Source of the DNA: Methanomassiliicoccus sp. UBA345
Lineage (GTDB): Archaea; Thermoplasmatota; Thermoplasmata; Methanomassiliicoccales; Methanomassiliicoccaceae
Direction of reading: 5' to 3'
Length of the DNA: 64,000 nucleotides
Assembly (NCBI GenBank): GCA_002504525.1
Contig: DATD01000035.1
Span: forward strand, 63,511-127,510
How positions within the stretch are numbered: position 1 is the first letter of the stretch; each line of letters starts with the position of its first letter. The position numbers and the translations under genes were made by a program. Shown here one piece after another: positions 14,889 to 22,010 of this stretch. Below the pieces are notes generated by a model, which was given only the letters and a program-made list of their open reading frames with translations, was not told the DNA's origin and ran no database searches.

Positions 14889-16411
14889 GAACTCCCCTCC
14901 GCATCGAGCCGGGAGAGGATGAGATCGTCCGCATCGTTCTCGTCGAGCACCCGGTTCAGCAGGGCGAGCAGCAGGCGGGGCATGGTGAAGGTGACGGTCT
15001 GTTCTCCCTCCAGATATCCCACCACCTGCTCGCTGAGCACGTAGCTGTACCTGGCCAGCGCCTCGTAGTAGTCGAGGACGGTGATCTTGGCCACGATCTC
15101 CCTGGCCTTCGCTTCCGTTAGGCCGTCCTCCTCCGCCTCGGCGATGAGGCGGTGCACCTCCTCGTCCAGCTCCTCGATGTTGGGCTGTGGGAACCGCGGC
15201 GGGTCGCGGTAGGCCTCCCTGGAAAGGTCCAGGAGCTTCTTGCCCATCAGCACCACGACCTCGTGCATGCTGCGCTCCGATGCCTCGGCGTCATCGATAT
15301 GGAACCGACCGGTCCCCTGGTCGATGCAGAGGTCGAAGCCCAGCATCGAGAGGTCGTCCTTTCGGTCGGCGGAGCGCTCGCTCACCGGGAACAGGACCTC
15401 AGCCCTGATGCCGCTAAGATTCCGGAGCAGTTTACGGAACTCCTCCAGCCCCTGCTGGGACAGGTCGTGGGCGATGCAGCCCAGGCCGTTCGGCAGCGGT
15501 TCGTCCGTGCCATCGGACTCGATGAGCATCATCTGTTCCAGCAGTTCATCGTCCTCCGGGGTCCATCCCTGCACTTTGATGCGGCATCCCTTGATGCATC
15601 GCTTTCTCGCATCCCGCGTCAGGAACTCGACCAGGCCGTAGTAGTCGGGGTTCTCGGTCCTCTCCAGGCCGAACCTCTTCGACACCTCGTACAGGCGGAG
15701 GACCAGGCTCCCGGAGGCGGGGATTATCTCCATCTCGAACGCTCCTTGGTCAGGAGAGATGAACTCCCAGTAGCGTTCGATCATCTCGGGAGGGTAGAAG
15801 AACTCATTCTCTCCGTGGATGTTGTTGAGCCGGAAGAGGTTCTTCAGGAAGTAGCGCGAGTACTTCCGCAGATCGGCCGGGAGGTCCTGCCAGGGGATGC
15901 GGTGCCTGAGCACCGGGACCGGGACCTCGCCGTCCCGGAGGTCCTCGGCGCTCACCTCCTGGACATGGGGGCCGCCGTCGTCGCGCCATTCCTTCAGGGA
16001 GTAGCGGACCAGGTCCTCGTTCTCATCATTCAGGCGGTCGGCCAGCTCGTCGATGATCTCCCTTACAGAAGGGCGGAACAGCCGGCGCATCATGTCGTCG
16101 CGGCTCTCCCCGGTGACGGATGCCTCCTGCAGCATACGGAACAACGTGGCCGTCCTGACGGTGATGGTCTTGGACGCCATTTGCGTGTACCTCTCCCTGA
16201 ACACTGCCTCGGCGTTGAACTCCATCGCCCTGGCCAGTTCGATGCCCCTCTCACGGTCCCCTCGATGGCGCGCCTCCTCCACCAAGCCTATGACCTCCCG
16301 CCGGCCGAGCAGCAGGTACCGGTCGCCATCCCGGACGGGAATGAGGTCGAGCAACGCCGCCAAAATCTCTGCGTCGACCTGCTGGTCGGCGGGGACCTCG
16401 CGAATGATCAT
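14885..16411 (-). CDS. unknown 508-residue protein coupled to the NYN nuclease
   Basis: A large soluble, acidic, mainly helical protein with no signal peptide or membrane segment and no motif I can name. Regions that look structured are the N-terminal 90 residues, a central F-E-M-E-I-I-P-A-S-G-S-L-V-L-R-L-Y-E segment near 235-255, and a helical C-terminus from about 400. Two cysteines sit in K-R-C-I-K-G-C-R near residue 285. It overlaps the NYN gene by four bases, and the ATG at 16411 starts the operon. Being the first gene of a coupled pair with a nuclease is the only functional clue. Confidence 0.8.
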   Translation of the reverse strand: MIIREVPADQQVDAEILAALLDLIPVRDGDRYLLLGRREVIGLVEEARHRGDRERGIELARAMEFNAEAVFRERYTQMASKTITVRTATLFRMLQEASVTGESRDDMMRRLFRPSVREIIDELADRLNDENEDLVRYSLKEWRDDGGPHVQEVSAEDLRDGEVPVPVLRHRIPWQDLPADLRKYSRYFLKNLFRLNNIHGENEFFYPPEMIERYWEFISPDQGAFEMEIIPASGSLVLRLYEVSKRFGLERTENPDYYGLVEFLTRDARKRCIKGCRIKVQGWTPEDDELLEQMMLIESDGTDEPLPNGLGCIAHDLSQQGLEEFRKLLRNLSGIRAEVLFPVSERSADRKDDLSMLGFDLCIDQGTGRFHIDDAEASERSMHEVVVLMGKKLLDLSREAYRDPPRFPQPNIEELDEEVHRLIAEAEEDGLTEAKAREIVAKITVLDYYEALARYSYVLSEQVVGYLEGEQTVTFTMPRLLLALLNRVLDENDADDLILSRLDAEGSS

Positions 16412-16450
16412 GCCCCGAGTATCAGCCCCGGCGCATATGTTTCTTTTCGC

Positions 16451-16768
16451 TCACATGTCGATGTTCAGGCATCCGTCGGCGATCACCACGCGATAGGCCC
16501 GCAGGTCATTCGTCCGCTCCCCCGGGCCGGCCCTCTTCACCACCTTCCCGGTGCGGATGTCGAACTGCGCGCCGTGAAGCGGGCAGGTGACGATGAACCC
16601 GTCCCTGCTTCCCAGCGACAGGTTGGCGAACTGATGCGAGCAGGTGCCGTCCATGGCGTAGAACTGCCCATCCACGTTGGCGAGGAGCAGCACCCGTCCC
16701 AGTATGCTGGCCTCCCTCATCTCGTTCAGCGGGACGTCCTCCATCAGGCATGCCTTGATGAGCACCAT
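16451..16768 (-). CDS. Rieske-type [2Fe-2S] ferredoxin
   Basis: 105-residue soluble Rieske protein, an electron carrier. Cluster ligands are C43-S-H45 and C62-P-L-H65, in the order C-x-H ... C-x2-H. No membrane anchor is present, so it is a ferredoxin-like form rather than a cytochrome bc1 subunit. It is a single gene between the NYN operon and the divergent amidohydrolase, so its redox partner is not evident here; the small nitroreductase 1.3 kb away is one candidate. Confidence 0.92.
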   Translation of the reverse strand: MVLIKACLMEDVPLNEMREASILGRVLLLANVDGQFYAMDGTCSHQFANLSLGSRDGFIVTCPLHGAQFDIRTGKVVKRAGPGERTNDLRAYRVVIADGCLNIDM

Positions 16769-16854
16769 GCCGTGAACAAGGCAGGCGGGGCTATTTCATC
16801 GTCGCGCCGAGAATCGATATATGGGCGGAACGCGGTCGGCCTGCCGGCGATTGG

Positions 16855-17745
16855 ATGATCATCGACAGCCATGTGCATATCTGGATGAGGGACCACCTTC
16901 CCGGTGAGATGGTCCGCATGTATCTGGAGCCTCTGCAGGCCCTCAAGGACGTAATGAACTGGGAGGTCGACGTCGACGAGGTATGGCCCGAGTACGGCGT
17001 CACCGTACCCAAGCTCCTGGAGATGCTGGATGCCGGCCCGGTGGACAAGGCGGTGGTGCTGCCGATCGATTTCAACCTGGTGGAACAGGCGCGCATCGAT
17101 TTCGAGGAGTACAACACATGGGTGTTCGAGAGCTGCTCCGCCTACCCGGACCGCACGATCCCCTTCATCGGGGTGGACCCTCAGCGGGGAGAGGCGGCGC
17201 TCAGGATGCTGGACCGATACACTGCCAGATACGATGCCCGGGGGGTCAAGCTATATCCGCCAACCGGATGGTACCCGAACGAGGAGCGCATACGCGCCTT
17301 CCACGACCGGGTGGACGATCTCGGACTGACGGTAATCACCCACGCCGGAGCGGCGTGGACGTCGCTGGATGAGAAGTACGCCGAGCCACGGTACTGGGAG
17401 GAGGTGCTCGAGAGATATCCGGACACCAACATGGTCATCGCCCACCTGGGCGGCAAGTGGCGGTCGCAGGTGCTGGAGATGTGCGAACGATATCCCAATT
17501 GCTTCACCGACTGTTCGGCCCTGCAAGGCTGGCTGCCATCCGATCCCGTAACCGCGGAGAGCCGTCTGCGGGAGGTCGCGGAGCGGATACCAGACAAGGT
17601 CTCCTTCGGCACCGACTATCCTCTGTTCGAGCTCGCCTACCCTGCCTCGATGTGGCTCGACTTCGTCAAGACCCAGCCGTGGGCGGACGAGGATGTCAAG
17701 GCCAAGCTGCTGGGCGGCAACATGCAGAGGGTGCTGGGACTCTAG
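16855..17745 (+). CDS. amidohydrolase-family metal-dependent hydrolase (PF04909 type)
   Basis: A TIM-barrel enzyme of 296 residues. Metal ligands are visible as H6-x-H8 (I-D-S-H-V-H-I-W), a histidine in V-I-T-H-A-G, another in V-I-A-H-L-G-G-K-W, and the aspartate of F-G-T-D-Y-P near the end. This subgroup includes decarboxylases and hydrolases of aromatic or lactone substrates; the substrate cannot be told. It starts at the ATG at 16855, divergent from the Rieske gene. Confidence 0.88.
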   Translation: MIIDSHVHIWMRDHLPGEMVRMYLEPLQALKDVMNWEVDVDEVWPEYGVTVPKLLEMLDAGPVDKAVVLPIDFNLVEQARIDFEEYNTWVFESCSAYPDRTIPFIGVDPQRGEAALRMLDRYTARYDARGVKLYPPTGWYPNEERIRAFHDRVDDLGLTVITHAGAAWTSLDEKYAEPRYWEEVLERYPDTNMVIAHLGGKWRSQVLEMCERYPNCFTDCSALQGWLPSDPVTAESRLREVAERIPDKVSFGTDYPLFELAYPASMWLDFVKTQPWADEDVKAKLLGGNMQRVLGL

Positions 17746-18089
17746 TCCCTTGCATCGCGCTACGATGCTCCGTTCCAGGCGGCATCATGTCAGTTGCAGG
17801 ATGACATAGTATACGGCGAGTGCTCTTAAGAACAGGGCGGCGAGGGCATGATGATCAGCGTCAGCCGGCCCGGCCTGAATGCCTGCGGCAGCCGCCGATT
17901 GAGCAGTATGACCGACACCATCTAGGTGATTCCCGGACCCACCCATTTCAGCTTCAACAATGAAAGGATGTGGGGCGGGGGAGGGACGGCACTCGATGCT
18001 CTCGGCATCGGCAGGAGGTAGCGAGGCTATCTGCGGCACCCTGCGCTTCTTCGGCCCAGGAGCTACTGATAGCAAGTCGGCACCGCTGT
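17746..18089. other. no gene seen
   Basis: 344 bases between convergent genes contain only short frames without ribosome sites or recognisable protein features. A low-complexity Ala/His frame on the minus strand looks accidental. Confidence 0.5.
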
Positions 18090-18662
18090 TTAGTCGACGT
18101 CGACGAACGGCTCTCCCCATCTCTCGCTGAAGAACGCCTCTCCCCGTGGCAGCCGTTTCGGCCTCTCCTTCTGCTGGGCGATCTGCTTCTCGGACAACAG
18201 CGAAAGGTCCTCTCCGAGATAGCCGCAGATTATAGTGGTAATCACCACATGGTCCACGGGGATCCCGCATGCCTCCTTGGCCTTGCCGGGATCGTATCCG
18301 GCGATGGGATGGGCGATCAGGCCCAGCTCAGTGGCACGGAGCAGCATCTGGCCGACGGCGAGACCGCAGCTGAACTGGTAATAGTCCCTGCCCTCGTTGA
18401 GACGGCAGTCCAGGGACGGTTTGGATGTGACGACAAGTATCATGGGAGCGGTCGTCGCCCATGCATTGCCGCGGTTCAACGCCTCCCTCATCCGGAGGAG
18501 GCCGTCATGGCGGCACACCACCACGCGCCACGGTTGATTGTTGCTGCAGCTGGGAGCGAGGCGCATGGCCTCGATGAGCGCGGCCACTTTCTCCTTCTCG
18601 ATCGGCCGGTCGGAGAAAGCGCGGTAGGCCCTCCTTACCGCGATTGCGTCGGCGACGTCCAT
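18090..18662 (-). CDS. nitroreductase-family FMN protein
   Basis: About 190 residues. The start M-D-V-A-D-A-I-A-V-R-R-A-Y-R-A-F is typical of FMN-dependent nitroreductases, followed by A-P-S-C-S-N-N-Q-P-W-R (FMN binding) and G-L-I-A-H-P-I-A-G-Y. The fold reduces nitro compounds, quinones or acts as an ene/dehydrogenase; the actual substrate is unknown. An ATG 33 bases further upstream (18695) is possible. It lacks the extra features of the DMB synthase BluB, so I do not link it to cobalamin despite the cbi cluster nearby. Confidence 0.88.
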   Translation of the reverse strand: MDVADAIAVRRAYRAFSDRPIEKEKVAALIEAMRLAPSCSNNQPWRVVVCRHDGLLRMREALNRGNAWATTAPMILVVTSKPSLDCRLNEGRDYYQFSCGLAVGQMLLRATELGLIAHPIAGYDPGKAKEACGIPVDHVVITTIICGYLGEDLSLLSEKQIAQQKERPKRLPRGEAFFSERWGEPFVDVD

Positions 18663-18826
18663 GGATGTTGGATGAGCGTATGGTAACATAATCATTGCCG
18701 AACGCGACCGTGCCAGGCTGGGGGGTGCCAGAGGTCAGGCGGCATGGGCAAAGCTTTTAATCAGAACAGCCCCATCGAGGCGTCTGCGGGCTCGTGGCTT
18801 AGCCTGGATATAGCACTGGCCTTCTA

Positions 18827-18847
18827 TCCCGGCATGCCGGGGAAGCA
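18827..18847 (+). other. BHB intron 1 of tRNA-Arg, position 37/38
   Basis: Stem CTGGC, central helix CTTC/GAAG of 4 bp, 3-base bulges TAT and CAA on opposite strands, inner helix CCCGG/CCGGG. Cutting TA|T and CA|A joins CTTCTA to A, giving the 7-base anticodon loop. Confidence 0.93.
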
Positions 18848-18869
18848 AGCCAGTGGCCTCGGGTTCGAA

Positions 18870-18890
18870 ACCCCCTCAAAGGGGCGAAAT
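18870..18890 (+). other. BHB intron 2 of tRNA-Arg, in the T-loop (59/60)
   Basis: T-stem TCGGG/CCCGA encloses a central helix TTCG/CGAA, bulges AAA and ATT, and inner helix CCCC/GGGG. Cutting AA|A and AT|T restores the T-loop TTCGAAT. Without removal the gene has no valid T-arm. Confidence 0.93.
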
Positions 18891-18972
18891 TCCCGACGAG
18901 CCCGCCAAATCCAATAAAAAGATTCATTTAGGTCCACTGATTGTGGGCAAGAATACAAATGGGAGCAATTAA

Positions 18973-19080
18973 ATGAAGAGAAGCTCACGCGCTTGGAAAA
19001 AGCGGGGTAACCAGAGATGGAAATGGCGCAAGAAGAAGATGAGACGCAGAAAGCGCCAGCAGAAGATGAGAAAGGCCTAA
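18973..19080 (+). CDS. rpl41e: ribosomal protein eL41-like
   Basis: A 35-residue, extremely basic peptide (about 18 Lys/Arg) whose W-K-W-R-K-K-K-M-R-R-R-K-R core and K-M-R-K tail match eL41, the tiny single-helix protein of the large subunit and inter-subunit bridge. GGGAG lies eight bases before the ATG. It sits between two intron-bearing tRNA genes, 12 bases before tRNA-Trp. This gene is easily missed because of its size. Confidence 0.85.
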   Translation: MKRSSRAWKKRGNQRWKWRKKKMRRRKRQQKMRKA

Positions 19081-19091
19081 CACTGACCAGT

Positions 19092-19261
19092 GGGGGTATG
19101 GGCTAACACGGTATACTCGCGGGCTCCAGTTATCGGGAATGACTGCGAACGGGTTTGCTGACCGGTGATGAATAACTGGAGCAAGGACCCGTTAATTCCT
19201 GCAGGGTCGCTCCCTGCTTGGTGGAAACCCGCTGATCTGGGTTCAAATCCCAGTGCCCCCA
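19092..19261 (+). tRNA. tRNA-Trp (CCA) with a 97-base intron
   Basis: Acceptor GGGGGTA/TGCCCCC, anticodon stem GCGGG/CCCGC, loop CTCCAGA after splicing (anticodon CCA at 19126-19128), T-arm CTGGG-TTCAAAT-CCCAG, discriminator A, no encoded CCA. The intron spans 19130-19226 at the canonical 37/38 position with a relaxed BHB. The D-stem is weak: G10-U25 and G11-C24 pair, but C12 faces A23. A broken integrase gene follows its 3' end. Confidence 0.94.
19130..19226 (+). ncRNA. box C/D 2'-O-methylation guide RNA inside the tRNA-Trp intron
   Basis: Box D' CTGA (19158-19161) and box C' GTGATGA (19165-19171) are intact and three bases apart. The guide before D' (CGGGTTT, 19150-19156) pairs with AAACCCG across the 3' splice site, and the fifth base before D' faces C39. 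The guide after C' (ATAACTGGAG, 19172-19181) is perfectly complementary to CTCCAGTTAT (19124-19133) across the 5' splice site and would place C34 five bases from a D box. Those are the two sites methylated by the known euryarchaeal intron guide. The outer C (ATGACTG) and D (AGGA) boxes are degenerate. Confidence 0.88.
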
Positions 19262-19329
19262 CTCTAACCTCTGGTTTAACCTCATTTTGCCGTGAACACT
19301 TTTGTACATTTTGAGTCATCTGGATACCC

Positions 19330-19808
19330 TCATTTCCCGTTTTTCCGTTCTTCCGTTGATAACCACTGCCTCGCCCTCGCGAAGCTCCATCTTGGCCTTG
19401 ATGACTGGATGTAATCGTACACCTTGCGCTGCGCCTTCCCCAGCTCCAACACGGTCAGGCCGAGGTATCTGATGGCCTCCTTCTCGCTGGCGTGGCCCAG
19501 CCCGGCCATGATCTCCACCAGCGGGACGCCCGCGAAGTGTGCCAGTCGTGCTCCCGTCCTGCGGAGCGTGTGGTTGCCGATCTTGCGACCGATGCCGGCA
19601 CGGTCGGCCACGCGCTGAACTATGTCGCCGATGCCCGTGTCGCCGTAGCCCTGGACGCGCTTCCCCTCTGATGGATGAAGAATGCCTCCAGGTCCCTGGT
19701 GGCCGGGTCGAAATGACGCGCTCGGGCCGCAATCCACTTGAGGAACTTCCCCACGATCGCGAGCTGCCAGCGGGCGGCGGGCAGCTTGAGGTGTGCATAC
19801 CCATCCTA
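19330..19808 (-). pseudogene. decayed tyrosine recombinase/integrase fragment
   Basis: The C-terminal catalytic part survives: N-H-T-L-R-R-T (HxxR box), M-A-G-L-G-H-A-S (second His) and A-I-R-Y-L-G-L (nucleophile Tyr). Upstream, another frame reads Y-A-H-L-K-L-P-A-A-R-W-Q-L-A-I-V-G-K-F-L-K-W then H-F-D-P-A-T-R-D-L-E-A-F-F-I-H-Q-R-G, joined to the catalytic frame only by a frameshift near 19665-19675. A stop codon lies directly before that segment, and the N-terminal half is missing. It sits 70 bases past tRNA-Trp, the expected place for an integrase of an element that used the tRNA 3' end as att site. Confidence 0.8.
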
Positions 19809-19940
19809 ACCGATGTCGTTGCTAGTAATGGGGTTTACCACGTCATCGACAAAGTATTAATGCCGAAGTAGGCAGAGCACTTTTCTATACCGGATCCAAT
19901 TTTTAATTAACAATAGCTCATCATAGATTTTTGCTTAGGA

Positions 19941-19954
19941 TATAAATTATATAA
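19941..19954 (+). promoter_or_regulatory. TATA-box of the heliorhodopsin gene
   Basis: TATAAATTATATAA in an AT-rich stretch ends 27 bases before the ATG at 19982, so the transcript is probably leaderless. Confidence 0.55.
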
Positions 19955-19981
19955 TCAAGCGTTCAATCGATTATCGGCACT

Positions 19982-20752
19982 ATGGTTTCGGAGACCGGCC
20001 CCGAATTCGTCAGGCTGAGAAAGTGGAACGCCGCATTGCTGATCCTCCATCTCGTCCAGGGGGTTGCGATAATGGCCCTGGCCACGAATTTCGCTCTGCC
20101 TTCGACAGCTTCTTTCCTTCATCTCAATGCAGCTACCGGTCACCTAGAGCCCCAAATCAGCACCTTGTTCACCTTACCCATCGCCCCGTTGATAGCGCTG
20201 TTCCTGTTCACCTCGGCTTTCGACCATTTCCTGCTGGCCGGACCGTTTTACCAGTGGTACGTCAACGGTCTAAAGCAGCATATCAACAAGGCCCGCTGGT
20301 TCGAGTATGCGTTCTCCTCATCGGTCATGGTAGTGGTCATAGCCATGCTGGTGGGGATATATGACATCGTCTCGCTCATCGCCTTGTTTGGCATCAACGC
20401 GTGCATGAACCTCTTCGGCCTGCTGATGGAGGCTTACAACCAGGGACGTCAGAAGGTCGCGTGGTCACCGTACATCTTCGGCACCTTCGCCGGTCTTATC
20501 CCGTGGGTAGGGATCGCCATTTACCTGGCCGGAGCGGGACAGTATGGCAACGTCCCCAGCTTCGTTTACTGGATTTTCCTGACCATCGCCATCACCTTCT
20601 TCTCCTTCGCCTTCAATATGATACTACAGTACCGCGCCAGGGGCCGATGGGCTGATTACCTCTTCGGCGAGAAGGTGTACATGATCCTTAGCCTGGTGGC
20701 CAAATCGCTGCTGGCCTGGCAGGTGTTCGCCGGGACGCTAAGGCCGATGTAA
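19982..20752 (+). CDS. heliorhodopsin
   Basis: A retinal-binding 7TM photoreceptor of 256 residues. Diagnostic features are K-A-R-W-F-E-Y-A-F-S in the third helix, with the counterion Glu108, and E-K-V-Y-M-I-L-S-L-V-A-K-S-L-L-A-W in the seventh, with Schiff-base Lys241. These positions are essentially those of the founding member 48C12 (E107, K241). Type 1 rhodopsin motifs such as D-W are absent, and the hydrophobic profile supports seven helices. The biological role of heliorhodopsins is unsettled. It is followed after 16 bases by a retinol-dehydrogenase-like SDR and lies next to a broken integrase, suggesting acquisition. Confidence 0.93.
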   Translation: MVSETGPEFVRLRKWNAALLILHLVQGVAIMALATNFALPSTASFLHLNAATGHLEPQISTLFTLPIAPLIALFLFTSAFDHFLLAGPFYQWYVNGLKQHINKARWFEYAFSSSVMVVVIAMLVGIYDIVSLIALFGINACMNLFGLLMEAYNQGRQKVAWSPYIFGTFAGLIPWVGIAIYLAGAGQYGNVPSFVYWIFLTIAITFFSFAFNMILQYRARGRWADYLFGEKVYMILSLVAKSLLAWQVFAGTLRPM

Positions 20753-20768
20753 GGAACATGATGTCGGT

Positions 20769-21629
20769 ATGGGGATGGACGGAATGAAGGGTAAGGTCTG
20801 CATAGTCACCGGGTCTAACTCGGGGATAGGGTTTGAGACGGCGCTAGCCTTGGCGGGGATGGACGCCCGCGTGATCATGGTGGTGCGAGACCTGGGGCGC
20901 GGAGAGGCGGCCCGGAAGGAAATCGTCGCTCAGACCCGTAACGGGTCGGTGGACCTGATGCAGTGCGACCTTTCCTCGTTAGACTCCATACGCCGTTTCA
21001 CCACAGAATGCAAGCAGAGATATGATCGGGTCAACGTCCTCATCAACAATGCTGGGGCGGTCTTCGCCCGACGGGAGGTGACCCAGGACGGCTTCGAGCG
21101 CACCCTGGCCGTCGATTACCTAGGGCCGTTCCTACTCACCCACGAGCTATTGGGCCTCCTGAAGAGTAGCGCCCCTTCCCGCATCATTAACGTGAGCTCC
21201 GGTCTAGCCACCCGAGGCAGGATCGATCTGAACGATTTGCAGAGCGAGAAGAGTTATTCGGGCATGAGGGTGTACTCCAACGTCAAGAGGATGTTGACCT
21301 TGTACACCTATGAGCTGGCCGATCGCTTGAGGTCCTCTGGCGTGACGGTGAATGCAGTGATGCCTGGGTTCGTGGCGACCAACCTGGGTAGGAACAGCGG
21401 GAGCCTAGGAACTTCTATCATGTTCGCCCTGACCCGTCCGATACAGATCAGCGCGAGGAAGGGCGCCGCCACCTCCATCTACACGGCCTCTTCGGACGAG
21501 GTCAGAGATACAACTGGAAAATGCTTCGCCAAGCAAAAGGAAACCTCATCCTGCCCCATGCCCGACAAAGCATTGCAGGCGGAACTGTGGGAAAAAACGA
21601 TCGAGCTGCTTGGCTTGCCTAACGACTGA
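20769..21629 (+). CDS. short-chain dehydrogenase/reductase, retinol-dehydrogenase-like
   Basis: 286 residues, classical SDR. The cofactor site is T-G-S-N-S-G-I-G (near 14-21), followed by N-N-A-G, catalytic Ser in N-V-S-S-G, and catalytic Y-S-N-V-K. The R at V-V-R-D-L-G-R-G favours NADP. Overall order and the L-N-D-L and Y-S-N-V-K-R-M-L segments resemble the RDH11-14/WWOX branch, which interconverts retinal and retinol among other lipid carbonyls. ATGs at 20775 and 20784 are alternative starts; the last has GGGATGGA just upstream. Probably co-transcribed with the heliorhodopsin. The substrate link to retinal is inference. Confidence 0.88.
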   Translation: MGMDGMKGKVCIVTGSNSGIGFETALALAGMDARVIMVVRDLGRGEAARKEIVAQTRNGSVDLMQCDLSSLDSIRRFTTECKQRYDRVNVLINNAGAVFARREVTQDGFERTLAVDYLGPFLLTHELLGLLKSSAPSRIINVSSGLATRGRIDLNDLQSEKSYSGMRVYSNVKRMLTLYTYELADRLRSSGVTVNAVMPGFVATNLGRNSGSLGTSIMFALTRPIQISARKGAATSIYTASSDEVRDTTGKCFAKQKETSSCPMPDKALQAELWEKTIELLGLPND

Positions 21630-21972
21630 ATGATTTCAACGAAGTGGTATCAGAACTGTCACTGATGGATGCAAGCGGTCTCATGAGGCTAGTCGTAACG
21701 AGTCCATCTCGATGGCTTTTTAAGATGATACAAATGGCTTCCGTTTTGCTCTGTAGCTAGGAAATGGTGGATCTGGCAGTGATTCCTCGGCTCCTGTCTT
21801 GTGATCGAGCGGAGGGCAAGTGTCATTTAGCATGGTGAGTGGGATCGGTAAGAGCATAGCCGGGGCAATGCATCCCTGGAGGTATATCTGCATGAACGTC
21901 ACCGTCCATGGTTGAGGGCTTTTACCACACACTATTGTGCTAAAGTAGAAAACTTTTAAGTTAAGGGACCGT
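21630..21972. other. no gene seen
   Basis: About 340 AT-richer bases between the SDR and the exporter genes. Short frames lack ribosome sites and motifs. The end of the stretch holds a TATA-like element (GTATAATT, around 21974) for the next operon. Confidence 0.45.
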
Positions 21973-22010
21973 AGGTATAATTCTGTTTTTTAATCGATGG
22001 AGATGATCCG

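Larger units (their letters stand above)
18788..18904 (+). tRNA. tRNA-Arg (TCT) with two introns
   Basis: Exons give a 75-base cloverleaf: acceptor GGGCTCG/CGAGCCC, anticodon stem CTGGC/GCCAG, loop CTTCTAA (anticodon TCT), T-arm TCGGG-TTCGAAT-CCCGA, discriminator G, and CCA encoded at 18905-18907. Two 21-base introns (18827-18847 and 18870-18890) interrupt it. Both are bounded by perfect bulge-helix-bulge motifs and cutting each 3-base bulge after its second base restores canonical loops. Confidence 0.96.

Noticed and set aside
15152..16858. Long open frame antisense to the 508-residue protein gene
   Set aside because: GC-rich codon bias opens antisense frames; it has low-complexity composition and no motifs, while the other strand is coupled to the NYN gene.
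18661..18675. TTGGATGA half-site near the nitroreductase start as a further cbi-type operator
   Set aside because: Only one half of the palindrome is present; no ATCCA partner at the right distance. The protein is also not convincingly BluB.
21720..21932. 70-codon minus-strand frame between the SDR and exporter genes
   Set aside because: Proline/cysteine-scattered composition, no ribosome site, no family resemblance.
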